Below are positions 9,213-17,905 of a stretch of 64,000 bases of DNA, piece by piece. A program made the translations under genes and the position numbers. The stretch comes from Leifsonia shinshuensis (GTDB taxonomy: Bacteria; Actinomycetota; Actinomycetes; Actinomycetales; Microbacteriaceae). The stretch lies in the NCBI RefSeq assembly GCF_022606355.1, contig NZ_JAHHZQ010000006.1, forward strand, positions 62,001 through 126,000, read 5' to 3'. How positions within the stretch are numbered: position 1 is the stretch's first letter; every line of letters begins with the position of its first letter. Under the pieces are notes generated by a model. That model made no database searches. It was not told the DNA's origin and saw only the letters and a list, made by a program, of their open reading frames with translations.

Positions 9213-9341
9213 GGGCCCGATCGTAGCGGAGCGGCAGGAGCGGCCACAGCCGCAGCTCCTCCACAGTCGAGAGAGGCAGGGAGCGTTCCACAGATTCGGC
9301 GCCCGGGCACCGCGGTCAGCGGCGCTCGTTACGATCGAGGA

Positions 9342-11366
9342 ATGAGCAGGAACACCTGGGAGCCCGACGGCCGGGAGGCACCGCCCTTCGACGAGGCGCC
9401 GTTCGACGTCGAGCCGCCGTTGCCCGACTTCGGGGACGACCCGTACGCCGATGTTCCGTTCGTGGACGACCCTCCTGTCGACGACGCACGGGCGGCAGGG
9501 GGTCGCGCCGGCGCCGGTCGTCCGGGCGGCGCCGGCGTTGCCGCGAGGCCTGCGCCCCCTCGGTTCGCGACGGCCGCCGAGGCTCTGCGCACGGTGTTCG
9601 GCTACGACGCGTTCCGCGGTCAGCAGGCCGCGATCATCGACCGCGTGATCGCCGGCGGAGACGCCGTCGTGCTGATGCCCACCGGTGGGGGCAAGTCGCT
9701 GTGCTACCAGATCCCTTCGCTGGTCCGCGAGGGCACGGGCGTGGTGGTGTCGCCGCTGATCGCGCTCATGCAAGACCAGGTGGATGCGCTCACGGCGGTC
9801 GGGGTGCGTGCCGCCTTCCTCAACTCGACGCAGGACGCGGGGCAGCGTGCAGCGGTCGAGCGAGACTACCTCGCGGGCGAGCTCGACATCCTCTACGTCG
9901 CTCCGGAGCGCCTCTCGAGCGAGGCCACGAAGCGCTTCCTCGAACGCGGTCGCGTCGCCCTGTTCGCCATCGACGAGGCGCACTGCGTGTCGCAGTGGGG
10001 CCACGATTTCCGGCCCGACTACCTCGCCCTGTCCGAGCTGGCGGAGCGCTGGCCCGACGTGCCGCGCATCGCACTGACGGCGACCGCTACCGAGGCGACG
10101 CACCGCGAGCTCACCGAGCGCCTGCGCCTCGAGCGCGCGGAGCACTTCGTCTCCGACTTCGACCGCCCCAACATCCAGTACCGCATCGTGCCCAAGGCGG
10201 AGGTGCGCAAGCAGCTGCTCGACTTCATCACCGTCGAGCACCCGGGTGATGCGGGCATCGTCTACGCGCTCTCCCGCAACTCGGTGGAGCGCACGGCGGA
10301 GTTCCTCGCCGGACGCGGGCTCACGGCGCTGCCGTACCACGCCGGGCTCGACCCGCAGACGCGGGCGCGCACCCAGGCGCGCTTCCTGCGCGAAGACGGC
10401 GTCATCGTCGTGGCCACCATCGCGTTCGGCATGGGCATCGACAAGCCCGACGTCCGCTTCGTGGCGCACATCGACCTCCCCAAGTCGGTCGAGGGGTACT
10501 ACCAGGAGACCGGCCGTGCCGGCCGCGACGGCCTCCCGTCGACCGCGTGGCTCGCCTACGGGCTGCAAGACGTCGTGCAGCAGCGGCGCATGATCGACGA
10601 GTCACCCGGCGACCTCGCGCACCGGCGCCGCCTCACGCAGCACCTCGACGCCATGCTCGCCCTGTGCGAGACGGTGCACTGCCGCCGGGTGAACCTGCTG
10701 AACTACTTCGGCCAGCGCTCGACGCCGTGCGGCAACTGCGATACCTGCCTCAACCCGCCCGAGACGTGGGACGGCACGGTCCCCGCCCAGAAGCTGCTCT
10801 CGACCGTGGTGCGGTTGCAGCGCGAACGCGGGCAGCGGTTCGGCGCGGGTCACCTCATCGACATCCTCCGCGCCAAGCGCACCCCGCGCGTCGACCAGTA
10901 CGGTCACGACGGGCTCGCCACCTGGGGCATCGGGGACGACCTCGGCGAGAGCCAGTGGCGCGGAGTGGTCCGTCAGCTGATCGCGCAAGAGCTGCTGAAG
11001 CCCGAGGGGGAGTACGGCGTTCTCGCGCTCACCCCGGCCGGCGGCGAGGTGCTCTCCGGGTCACGCGAGGTGGTGCTGCGCCGCGAGCCCGAGCGTGTGG
11101 CCCGGTCCTCCCGGAGTGCGCGCCCGGCGGCGGCCGACCTGACTCCGGCCGACGCCGGCCTCTTCGAGGCGCTGCGGGCGTGGCGGGCGGGGGAGGCCAA
11201 GACGCAGGGCGTCCCCGCGTACATCGTGTTCGGCGATGCGACGCTGCGTGCGGTCGCCGCGGCCCGGCCGTCCAGCCTCGACGAACTCGACGGCATCAGC
11301 GGGATCGGCGCCAAGAAGCGCGAGGCCTACGGCGAGGCGCTGCTGCAGGTGGTCGCCGGCGCCTAG
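9342..11366 (+). CDS. recQ: ATP-dependent DNA helicase RecQ
   Basis: A 674-aa superfamily 2 helicase for 3'-5' DNA unwinding in repair and replication restart. Visible in order: an acidic, low-complexity N-terminal extension (residues 1-75) absent from E. coli RecQ; motif 0 FRGQQAAII; Walker A MPTGGGKS (112-119); DEAH box (211-214); motif III LTATAT; motif V/VI region [17 protein letters not shown] and [12 protein letters not shown]; a zinc-binding cluster of four Cys between about 442 and 469; winged-helix RQC domain; and a C-terminal HRDC domain (~597-674). The ATG at 9342 follows GAGG. An in-frame extension upstream would cross the divergent reductase and is rejected. Complete, no missing motif. 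Confidence 0.92.
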   Translation: MSRNTWEPDGREAPPFDEAPFDVEPPLPDFGDDPYADVPFVDDPPVDDARAAGGRAGAGRPGGAGVAARPAPPRFATAAEALRTVFGYDAFRGQQAAIIDRVIAGGDAVVLMPTGGGKSLCYQIPSLVREGTGVVVSPLIALMQDQVDALTAVGVRAAFLNSTQDAGQRAAVERDYLAGELDILYVAPERLSSEATKRFLERGRVALFAIDEAHCVSQWGHDFRPDYLALSELAERWPDVPRIALTATATEATHRELTERLRLERAEHFVSDFDRPNIQYRIVPKAEVRKQLLDFITVEHPGDAGIVYALSRNSVERTAEFLAGRGLTALPYHAGLDPQTRARTQARFLREDGVIVVATIAFGMGIDKPDVRFVAHIDLPKSVEGYYQETGRAGRDGLPSTAWLAYGLQDVVQQRRMIDESPGDLAHRRRLTQHLDAMLALCETVHCRRVNLLNYFGQRSTPCGNCDTCLNPPETWDGTVPAQKLLSTVVRLQRERGQRFGAGHLIDILRAKRTPRVDQYGHDGLATWGIGDDLGESQWRGVVRQLIAQELLKPEGEYGVLALTPAGGEVLSGSREVVLRREPERVARSSRSARPAAADLTPADAGLFEALRAWRAGEAKTQGVPAYIVFGDATLRAVAAARPSSLDELDGISGIGAKKREAYGEALLQVVAGA

Positions 11367-11367
11367 C

Positions 11368-11383
11368 CTCCGCCAGCGGAGGA
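11368..11383 (+). terminator. hairpin after recQ
   Basis: CCTCCGC/GCGGAGG stem with a CA centre, immediately after the recQ stop. There is no U-tract. A second GC hairpin (GCGGCG AAA CGCCGC) follows within 25 nt. Confidence 0.4.
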
Positions 11384-11417
11384 ACGACGCGGCGAAACGC
11401 CGCGCCCTAGCCGCTGA

Positions 11418-11458
11418 CGGAGGAGATCCGCCGCGATTCTGGCCCGATCTCCTCCGTT
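11418..11458. repeat. family B inverted repeat between convergent recQ and reductase genes
   Basis: ACGGAGGAGATC (11418-11429) and its exact inverse GATCTCCTCCGT (11447-11458) form a perfect 12-bp inverted repeat with a 17-nt loop, followed by TGCCGACG. The same ACGGAGGAG/CTCCTCCGT units recur at 12117-12212 and 26045-26235. As RNA it would form a stable hairpin usable as a bidirectional terminator. Confidence 0.75.
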
Positions 11459-11467
11459 GCCGACGCG

Positions 11468-12037
11468 CTAGTCCCCCACCTCGTACTCGAGGGCGACCTG
11501 GCCGCCCGGGTGGATGTTCGAGGCGACGAGGCGCAGCGGTGTGACCGGCAGGGCGGTGGGGACGACGCCGCGGCCGCCGCCCACCAGGCTCGGGAGGATG
11601 CGGAGCCGCAGCAGGTCGACCTCGTTCGCGAGGAACGCCGCATCCGTGAGCGTGAGGCTCCCCCACAGGATGATCTCGCCGCGATACTCGCCCTTGAGCC
11701 GCCGCAGCGACTCGATCACGTCGCCGCGCTCGACGACCGCCGGAGCGTGATCACCCCACGGCGCGGCGTCCAGGCTGTTGCTCAGCACGTGCTTCGGGAG
11801 GCGGTTGATCAGCCCGGCGATCGGATCGTCGGCCTCCGACGCGGTCGGCCAGTACGACGCGAACATCCGATACGTGTTCGCGCCGAGCACGATGGCCTGC
11901 AGGTCGGCCAGCCGCCGCAACTGCTCCCGGTCGACCTCGCCGCCGGTCGACTCGGGTGTCAGGAAGCTCATCCCGCCCTCGGCGTCCGCGGCCGTGCCGT
12001 CGGCCGACACGATCTGCTCCACGATGAGCCGCGCCAT
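11468..12037 (-). CDS. dihydrofolate reductase family (RibD C-terminal-like) protein
   Basis: A 189-aa RibD-C/DHFR-like protein. N-terminus MARLIVEQIVSADGTAADAEGG, the glycine-containing nucleotide segment QAIVLGANTYRMFASYWPT (residues ~48-66) and the signature VDLLRLRILPSLVGGGRGVVP are all present. It is the same length as the paralogue at 8643-9212 but clearly diverged, belonging to a different subgroup. Single gene; the ATG at 12037 is preceded by AAGGGG. Flanked on both sides by family B repeats. Function beyond a probable NADPH-dependent reductase is unknown. Confidence 0.75.
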   Translation of the reverse strand: MARLIVEQIVSADGTAADAEGGMSFLTPESTGGEVDREQLRRLADLQAIVLGANTYRMFASYWPTASEADDPIAGLINRLPKHVLSNSLDAAPWGDHAPAVVERGDVIESLRRLKGEYRGEIILWGSLTLTDAAFLANEVDLLRLRILPSLVGGGRGVVPTALPVTPLRLVASNIHPGGQVALEYEVGD

Positions 12038-12116
12038 GGTGTCCCCCTTCGACTTCGGCAGCTGCCGACGCCGCCACCCTAGGCAGCCGACCTCCGCACG
12101 TCAACCGTTGCACCAG

Positions 12117-12212
12117 GTCGGCAACGGAGGAGTCGCGCGGCGGCGCGCCCTGGGATGGCGGGCAACGGAGGAGCTCAGCGGCAGGAATCGGCGGATGTCC
12201 TCCGTCGCCGAC
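12117..12212. repeat. family B repeats
   Basis: Two direct units GTCGGCAACGGAGGAG (12117-12132) and GGCAACGGAGGAG (12161-12173), and one inverted unit TCCTCCGTCGCCGAC (12198-12212). The outer copies can pair. The stretch lies between the reductase start and the DeoR gene stop, so it may act as the terminator of the DeoR transcript. Confidence 0.7.
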
Positions 12213-12229
12213 AACCGCCGACGAGCGCC

Positions 12230-13042
12230 TCACGCGTCCGCGACCACGACCTCCACGCCCGCCGCGCGCAGCCGGTCGAGTTCGCCGGGGTCTGCAGAGC
12301 TGTCGGTGATGATCATGGCCACCTGGTGGAGGTCGGCGATGGGGGCCAGCGCCACGTTGCCGATCTTGGAGCCGTCGGCGACGACGACCGTGCGTTGCGC
12401 CTTGGCCACCATGGCCCGGTTGGTGCGCGCCTCGGTCTCGTCGTGCGTGGTGACGCCCGAGCTGACGCTGATGCCGTCCGCGCCGAGGATCGCCGTGCCG
12501 ACGTTGACGGCGTTGAAGGTGTTCTCGGCGATCGCGCCGACGAGTTCGAGCGATTGCGGGCGCAGGAACCCGCCCGTCATCACCACGCGGACGCCCGCGA
12601 ACCCCGAGAGGAGGTTGGCGATCGTCAGCGAGTTGGTGACCACCGTGATCTCGCGGTGGTTGGCCAGGGCACGGGCGACGCTCGCCGTGGTGGTCCCGCC
12701 GCTGAGTGCGACGACGTGCCGCTCGGCGGGGAGGCGCGCGACCATGGCCTTGGCGATGGCGCGCTTGGCCTCCTGGAACCGTGTGTCGCGCAGCGCGACG
12801 GGCAGCTCCTGCCCGCGTTCGAGCGCGGCGGCCCCGCCGTGCGTGCGCAGCAGCAGTTGCTGGTCGGCGAGGTCGGAGAGGTCCCTCCGCGCGGTCGGCG
12901 CCGAGATGTCGAGCGTGTCGGAGAGCTCGGCCAGGCTGATCGTGCCGCGTTCCGAGACCAGTTCGAGGATCTCGAGCATGCGTCGGGCGCGCCGGCCCGA
13001 GCTGACGCGGGCGATCGCCGATTCGGCGGACGGAGCGACCAT
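12230..13042 (-). CDS. DeoR-family transcriptional regulator of the adjacent sugar operon
   Basis: A 270-aa regulator. An N-terminal DeoR helix-turn-helix (RRMLEILELVSERGTISLAELSDTLDISAPTARRDLSDL, residues ~20-58) is followed by the DeoR C-terminal sugar-phosphate sensor domain, with VVALSGGTTTASVARALA, TNSLTIANLLS and VVVADGSKIGNVALAPI signatures resembling the isomerase-like fold. The family typically represses sugar operons and is released by a phosphorylated intermediate. It is divergent from the GH4-SIS-ABC-PfkB operon, the strongest evidence for its target. The 122-bp spacer contains four GATCA boxes. Start ATG 13042. Confidence 0.85.
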   Translation of the reverse strand: MVAPSAESAIARVSSGRRARRMLEILELVSERGTISLAELSDTLDISAPTARRDLSDLADQQLLLRTHGGAAALERGQELPVALRDTRFQEAKRAIAKAMVARLPAERHVVALSGGTTTASVARALANHREITVVTNSLTIANLLSGFAGVRVVMTGGFLRPQSLELVGAIAENTFNAVNVGTAILGADGISVSSGVTTHDETEARTNRAMVAKAQRTVVVADGSKIGNVALAPIADLHQVAMIITDSSADPGELDRLRAAGVEVVVADA

Positions 13043-13077
13043 TGCAGTGTCCTTTCGAGCGGCTCATCCAGCAAAGC

Positions 13078-13123
13078 GATCAACCGATCAATCCATGTGA
13101 TCATTTCAGGCGCTATTCGATCA
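13078..13123. promoter_or_regulatory. candidate DeoR operator: four GATCA boxes
   Basis: GATCA occurs at 13078, 13086, 13099 and 13119 in the spacer between the DeoR gene and the GH4 operon, in an AT-rich patch that also should hold both promoters. Spacing 8, 13 and 20 bp. A further GATCA is found in the GH4-SIS spacer (14505-14509). Confidence 0.5.
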
Positions 13124-13164
13124 TAATGTTGCGCGGAGTGAACACCATACCGCAGGATCGCCCC

Positions 13165-14475
13165 ATGCCTCAGATTGTGTTCCTCGGTGCCGGCAGTGTC
13201 GTCTTCACCCGTCAGCTGCTCGCCGATCTGTTCCGTTTCGACGACCTCCCCACCCTGCGGATCGTGTTGCACGACATCGACGCCGAACGCCTCGCCGTGG
13301 CCACCGCGACCGCCGAACAACTGGTCGAGCGGTTCGGGAGGACGGCCGAGCTCGTCGCCACCCTCGACCGTCGCGAGGCCCTCGCCGGCGCCGACTTCGT
13401 CATCAACATGATCCAGGTGGGCGGCATCGACGCCACCCGCATCGACCTGGAGGTTCCCGCAGCGGCCGGCCTGCTGCAGACCATCGGCGACACCACGGGC
13501 GTGGGCGGCGTGTTCCGCGGCCTGCGCACGTTCCCCGTGCTGTCGGGGATCGCCGCCGACATGCTCGACCTGTGCCCCGAGGCCTGGTTCCTCAACTACA
13601 CCAACCCGATGGCGATGAACGTCTGGTGGATGTCGGTGGTCGCCCCGTCGATCAAGACCGTCGGCCTGTGCCACAGCGTCTACTGGACCGTCCACGACCT
13701 GTGCGAGCTCATCGGCGTTCCGATGGAGGGCACCCACTACCGAGCCGCCGGCGTCAACCACCAGGCGTGGCTGGTCGAGTGGTCACGCGACGGCCAGGAC
13801 CTCTACCCGTCGCTCCGGGAGGCCATCGAGCGCGACCCCGAGCTGCGCCGCCGCGTGCGCGTCGAGATCTTCGAGCGCATCGGCTTCTACCCGACGGAGA
13901 CCAGCGAGCACTCGTCGGAGTACCTGTCCTGGTTCCTGCGCTCGCCCGAGCAGATCGAGCGGTTCCGGCTGCGGCCGCTGGAGTACCTCGGCATCTCGGA
14001 AGAGAACGTCGCCGAGTTCGAGCACGCGAAGGCCGCGCTCGCCGCGGGGGAGGCTCTGGAGCTCGAGGAGGGCGCCGCCGAGTACGCACCCCAGGTCATC
14101 CACTCGATCCTCACCGGAACCGAGCGCGTCATCCACGCCAACGTCGTCAACCGTGGTCTGATCGGCAACCTGCCGGAGGGCGCGGTGGTCGAGGTGCCGA
14201 GCCGCGTGGACGCCGATGGTGTGCACCCGCTGCCGTTCGGCGACATCCCGCCGCAGGGCGCCGCGCTCAACCGCACCTATCTATCCGTGGCAGAGCTCGC
14301 CGTGGAGGCCGCGCGCACCGGCGACCCGGCTCTGGTGCGCCGTGCGGTGCTGACCGATCCGAACGCCAGCTCCTCGCTGACGCCCGAGCAGATCTGGGCG
14401 CTGTGCGACGAGCTGACCGCGCGGCACGCGTCGCGCCTCCCCGTCGCGCTCGGCGGCACGCTCGCAGCCCACTGA
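13165..14475 (+). CDS. GH4 family NAD-dependent glycosidase (alpha-galactosidase/glucosidase type)
   Basis: A 436-aa glycoside hydrolase family 4 enzyme, a family using NAD+ and a divalent metal in an oxidation-elimination mechanism. The dinucleotide-binding GAGSVVFTRQLL opens the protein, LHDID follows, and NYTNPMAM is the family signature. The metal ligands are visible: Cys169 in GLCHS and His199 in GVNHQAW. Start ATG 13165 is chosen because the fold begins there; an upstream in-frame start would add a non-homologous tail. GH4 members act on alpha- or beta-glycosides, 6-phosphorylated or not. The neighbouring ABC importer, rather than a PTS, suggests an unphosphorylated substrate. First gene of the operon, divergent from DeoR. 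Confidence 0.85.
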   Translation: MPQIVFLGAGSVVFTRQLLADLFRFDDLPTLRIVLHDIDAERLAVATATAEQLVERFGRTAELVATLDRREALAGADFVINMIQVGGIDATRIDLEVPAAAGLLQTIGDTTGVGGVFRGLRTFPVLSGIAADMLDLCPEAWFLNYTNPMAMNVWWMSVVAPSIKTVGLCHSVYWTVHDLCELIGVPMEGTHYRAAGVNHQAWLVEWSRDGQDLYPSLREAIERDPELRRRVRVEIFERIGFYPTETSEHSSEYLSWFLRSPEQIERFRLRPLEYLGISEENVAEFEHAKAALAAGEALELEEGAAEYAPQVIHSILTGTERVIHANVVNRGLIGNLPEGAVVEVPSRVDADGVHPLPFGDIPPQGAALNRTYLSVAELAVEAARTGDPALVRRAVLTDPNASSSLTPEQIWALCDELTARHASRLPVALGGTLAAH

Positions 14476-14491
14476 GAGCGATTCGAAACCT

Positions 14492-14509
14492 GTTTGTTAC
14501 AAACGATCA
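14492..14509. promoter_or_regulatory. palindrome GTTTGTTACAAAC plus GATCA upstream of SIS gene
   Basis: GTTTGT-T-ACAAAC is a perfect 13-nt palindrome (14492-14504), immediately followed by GATCA (14505-14509), in the 152-nt gap between the GH4 stop and the SIS start. It suggests an internal regulated promoter in the operon. Confidence 0.45.
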
Positions 14510-14627
14510 CTCTAAGTGAGCGAACTGAGCGGTTTCGTTGTCAAACGCTCAAAACCCAGCCAATGATGAAGAAGGCGCGATGCCGCGACACCCGCGCACC
14601 GCGCAGCACTGCACGAAGGAGCACCCC

Positions 14628-15509
14628 GTGACACTGACCTCCCGCGAGATCGACAGCCAGCCCGCCGTCTGGCGCGAAGCCCTCGACCGCCACGCCGACC
14701 GCGCCCGCGACCTGCTCACCCTGCCGGGGGCTCGGGTGCTGGTGCTCGGCTGCGGCACCTCGGCGTTCGTCGCCGAGTCGTTCGCTGCGCTGCGCGAAGG
14801 GGCCGGCTTCGGGATGACCGACGCCGCCTACGCGTCGGAGCCGTGGCCGTGGCGCGACTACGACGCGGTGGTCGTCCTCAGCCGCTCCGGCACCACGACA
14901 GAGGCGATCGAGGCGATCGACGGCCTCCCCGAGGGAGTCCGCGTGATCGCGGTCACCGGAGTCGCCGACTCGCCCGTCGCGGAGCGCGCCGACGATGTGC
15001 TGCTGCTCGACTTCGCCGACGAGGAGTCGGTCGTCCAGACCCGTTTCCCCACCACCTTCCTGGTGCTCGCCCGCTCGGCGGTCGGCGAGGACGTCAGCGG
15101 GCTCCCGGCCGAGGCCGAGGCGGCGCTCGCCCGGCCGCTCGGCCTCGACACCGCGTCACTCGAGCACTTCGTCTACCTCGGCAGCGGCTGGACCTACGGC
15201 CTCGCGCAGGAAGCAGCCCTCAAGATCCGGGAGGCCGCGCAGGCCTGGGCGGAGTCGTATCCGCTGCTCGACTACCGGCACGGCCCGCTCGCGGTGGCCG
15301 GCGAGAACTCGCTGGTCTGGATCATCGGACGCAGCGAGCCCAGCCTCGTGGAGGACATCGAGCGTGTCGGCGCGACCGTCCGCACCAGCCGCCACGACCC
15401 GCTCATCGAGCTGGCGAACGCTCAGCGGCTCGCGGTCGAGCTCGCCGGGCACCGGGGCCTCGACCCCGACAACCCCCGCCACCTGACCCGCTCGATCGTG
15501 CTCGGCTGA
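14628..15509 (+). CDS. SIS-domain sugar isomerase/deaminase-like protein
   Basis: A 293-aa protein with two SIS (sugar isomerase) modules. The first contains GCGTSAFVAESFAALRE and VVVLSRSGTTTEAIEAI (phosphosugar-binding Ser/Thr cluster, residues ~80-95); the second contains YLGSGWTYGLAQEAALKIREAAQAWAESYPLLDYRHGP, which strongly resembles the isomerase half of GlmS and AgaS-type proteins. There is no glutaminase domain, so it is not GlmS. GTG 14628 is preceded by AAGGAG at correct spacing. Together with PfkB and the glycosidases this suggests an amino-sugar or keto-sugar phosphate step; the exact reaction is not determined. Confidence 0.8.
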   Translation: MTLTSREIDSQPAVWREALDRHADRARDLLTLPGARVLVLGCGTSAFVAESFAALREGAGFGMTDAAYASEPWPWRDYDAVVVLSRSGTTTEAIEAIDGLPEGVRVIAVTGVADSPVAERADDVLLLDFADEESVVQTRFPTTFLVLARSAVGEDVSGLPAEAEAALARPLGLDTASLEHFVYLGSGWTYGLAQEAALKIREAAQAWAESYPLLDYRHGPLAVAGENSLVWIIGRSEPSLVEDIERVGATVRTSRHDPLIELANAQRLAVELAGHRGLDPDNPRHLTRSIVLG

Positions 15510-15570
15510 GCGCGAGCGCGAACCGCGCAGCACCCCTCTGTCGATGCAGACCACCCGAGAGGAACCGAAG

Positions 15571-16905
15571 ATGCTACCTCGCCTCCAGAAGACGACCCGA
15601 CCCGCCCGCCGCCACGCCGTCCGTGCCGCAGCAGCCCTCACCGCGACCGCCGCCCTCGTGGCGCTCGCCGGCTGCAGCGGCACGCAGGGCGCCACCACCC
15701 TCGACACCTCCGCGAAGGTCACCATCCAGGTGTGGTCGGGGCAGGCCGACGCCGCAGAGAAGACGATCGAGGGGCTCGCCAAGGAGTTCGAGAAGGCGCA
15801 CCCCAACGTCACCATCGACCTCTCGCCGGGCGCCTCCTCGACCGACGGCCTGCTGCAGAAGCTCTCGGCAGGTTTCGCGGGCAACCAGTACCCCGACATG
15901 TCGTACGCGTTCGGGTCGTGGGCCGGCCAGCTGGAGTCGACGGGCCGCACGCTGGACATCTCCGCCGACGTGAAGAAGCCCGGCGTCAACTGGGACGAGT
16001 TCACGCCGGCCGCACGCGGCACCGCGCAGCCCTCCGGGTCGAAGGTCATCGGCTTCCCCGCTGTGGTGGACAACATCGGCCTCCTCTACAACAAGACGCT
16101 GTTCGACAAGGCCGGCGTGGCCTACCCGACCGCCGACTGGACATGGGAGGACTTCCGCGCCGCCGCCAAGAAGCTGACCGACCCGGCGAACCACGTCTAC
16201 GGCTACGGCTACTCGGTCTCGGGCAGCGAGGAGACCACCTGGCAGTTCTGGCCGCACCTCTGGCAGAACGGCGGGTCCATCCTCGACAGCAGCGGCAAGG
16301 CCGCCTTCAACTCGACCGCCGGTGACGACGCCCTGACCTTCCTGCGCTCGATGGCGGTCGACGACAAGAGCGTGTACCTCGACCAGACCGACGAGAAGTT
16401 CGGGCAGCTGTTCGTCAGCAACCGCATCGGGATGATCACCTCCGGCCCGTGGGAGCTCTCGGACCTCAAGACCGGAGGCACGAGCTATGGCGTCGTGCAA
16501 CTCCCGGGAACGAAGGGCGACCACCAGACGGTGTCCGGACCCGACATCTGGGCGCTGTTCGACCACCACGACAAGAACCGCGCCTACTGGGTGACGCAGT
16601 TCGCCCAGTGGCTGACCTCGGCCCAGCAGGACGAGCGCTTCAACGTGGCCCTCGGCAACCTCCCGCTGCGCAGCTCCGAGGCCTCCTCGGACGCCGTCGC
16701 GAAGCAGACCGCCGAGTACCCCGGCTACGACGTCTTCGTCGCCAACTCCAAGAACGTCAAGGAGACGCGCCCGACCAGCAAGAGCTACGCGTCGCTGTCG
16801 GTCGCGGTCGGCAAGGCGATCTCGCAGGTGCTGCAGGGCCAGGGCGAGCCGGGATCGTCGCTCGACCAGGCCGCGAAGACGGCCGATGCCCAGGCGAAGA
16901 AGTAG
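15571..16905 (+). CDS. ABC sugar importer, extracellular solute-binding lipoprotein
   Basis: A 444-aa family 1 binding protein. The signal peptide ends in the lipobox LAGC (Cys at residue ~35), so it is lipid-anchored outside the membrane. The mature protein shows VTIQVWSGQADAAEKTIEGLAKEFEKAHPNVTI, the usual sugar-binder opening, and YNKTLFDKAGVAYPTADWTWEDF, the hinge signature. ATG 15571 is preferred to an upstream ATG at 15544 because GAGAGGA lies at correct distance before it and the shorter form begins directly with the positively charged signal region. Followed after 19 nt by the first permease gene. The sugar is unknown. Confidence 0.85.
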   Translation: MLPRLQKTTRPARRHAVRAAAALTATAALVALAGCSGTQGATTLDTSAKVTIQVWSGQADAAEKTIEGLAKEFEKAHPNVTIDLSPGASSTDGLLQKLSAGFAGNQYPDMSYAFGSWAGQLESTGRTLDISADVKKPGVNWDEFTPAARGTAQPSGSKVIGFPAVVDNIGLLYNKTLFDKAGVAYPTADWTWEDFRAAAKKLTDPANHVYGYGYSVSGSEETTWQFWPHLWQNGGSILDSSGKAAFNSTAGDDALTFLRSMAVDDKSVYLDQTDEKFGQLFVSNRIGMITSGPWELSDLKTGGTSYGVVQLPGTKGDHQTVSGPDIWALFDHHDKNRAYWVTQFAQWLTSAQQDERFNVALGNLPLRSSEASSDAVAKQTAEYPGYDVFVANSKNVKETRPTSKSYASLSVAVGKAISQVLQGQGEPGSSLDQAAKTADAQAKK

Positions 16906-16924
16906 GAAGCCGGAGCGAGCAGCC

Positions 16925-17905
16925 ATGGCCGACCTGACCGTGTCGAGACCGACGCCGCCGGCGCAGAAGGCGACGCCGCCGTCGCAGCCGGCGGCGGCCC
17001 GGGGCGAGCGCAGCCGGCGCTACCGCCGCAAGCAGGGCGTGACCGCCGCGCTCACCGGCTGGGGCTTCGTCGCCCCGGCGACCGTGATCATCCTGGGGCT
17101 GTCGATCTTCCCCGCGCTGTGGGCGTTCGTGCTGTCGTTCCAGAGCTGGGACGGCTTCAGCCAGGCGACCTGGGTGGGCGGCCAGAACTACGCCGACCTG
17201 ATGAGCGACGCCGACTTCGGCAACGCGGTGCTCAACACCGTGGGCTTCACACTGCTGTTCGTGCCGGCCTCCGTGCTGCTCGGGCTGTTCCTGGCCGTCG
17301 CGCTGAACCGCCGGATCCGCTGGATGGGCTTCTACCGCACGGCGATCTTCGTGCCGTTCGTCGCCTCCGCGGCCTCCACCGGCATCCTGTCGACCTACCT
17401 GTTCAGCCCGCAGTTCGGACTCGTCAACAATGTGCTCCGCGTGCTCGGTCTCCCGCAGCAGGGCTGGCTCGACGACCCGCACCAGGCCATGATCGTCATC
17501 GCCATCATGTCACTCTGGGGCGCCGCGGCGTTCACCACCGTGATCTACCTGGCCGCGCTGCAGGATGTGCCGGCCGACCTGATCGAGGCCGCCCGCATCG
17601 ACGGAGCGAACCGCTGGCAGACGTTCTGGCGCATCGTCTGGCCGCAGCTCGCCCCGGTGACGGTTTTCGTCACGATCTGGCAGACGATCGAGGCCATCCA
17701 GCTCTTCGACCTCGTCTACACCACCACCAAGGGAGGCCCGCTCAACTCCACGGAGACGATCGTGTACTTCCTCTACGACAAGGCGTTCCACGCTCTGCAG
17801 TTCGGGTACGGCTCCGCGGCCGCGTACGTGCTGTTCGCGGTCACGCTGCTCACCACGATCGGCGTCGTGCTCTACTCGCGGCGCCGGGGATCGGAGGCGA
17901 TCTGA
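16925..17905 (+). CDS. ABC sugar importer permease (MalF/UgpA type)
   Basis: A 326-aa inner-membrane permease with six predicted helices after a basic, Pro/Ala-rich 45-residue N-terminal tail. The EAA loop that contacts the ATPase is visible as EAARIDGANRWQTFWRIVWPQLAP (residues ~220-243). It forms the heterodimeric channel with the next gene product, whose ATG overlaps this stop (TGATG). The gene directly follows the binding protein. No ATPase gene is present anywhere in the operon, so a shared MsiK-type ATPase encoded elsewhere is expected. Confidence 0.88.
   Translation: MADLTVSRPTPPAQKATPPSQPAAARGERSRRYRRKQGVTAALTGWGFVAPATVIILGLSIFPALWAFVLSFQSWDGFSQATWVGGQNYADLMSDADFGNAVLNTVGFTLLFVPASVLLGLFLAVALNRRIRWMGFYRTAIFVPFVASAASTGILSTYLFSPQFGLVNNVLRVLGLPQQGWLDDPHQAMIVIAIMSLWGAAAFTTVIYLAALQDVPADLIEAARIDGANRWQTFWRIVWPQLAPVTVFVTIWQTIEAIQLFDLVYTTTKGGPLNSTETIVYFLYDKAFHALQFGYGSAAAYVLFAVTLLTTIGVVLYSRRRGSEAI

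Noticed and set aside
7798-9291. 497-residue EamA frame
   Set aside because: Residues before 8643 overlap the reductase gene out of frame; the TGATG junction marks the true start.
11389-11405. Second terminator hairpin (GCGGCG AAA CGCCGC)
   Set aside because: Short GC hairpins of this size are frequent in 70% GC DNA, and it is not followed by a T-run; mentioned only with the recQ hairpin.
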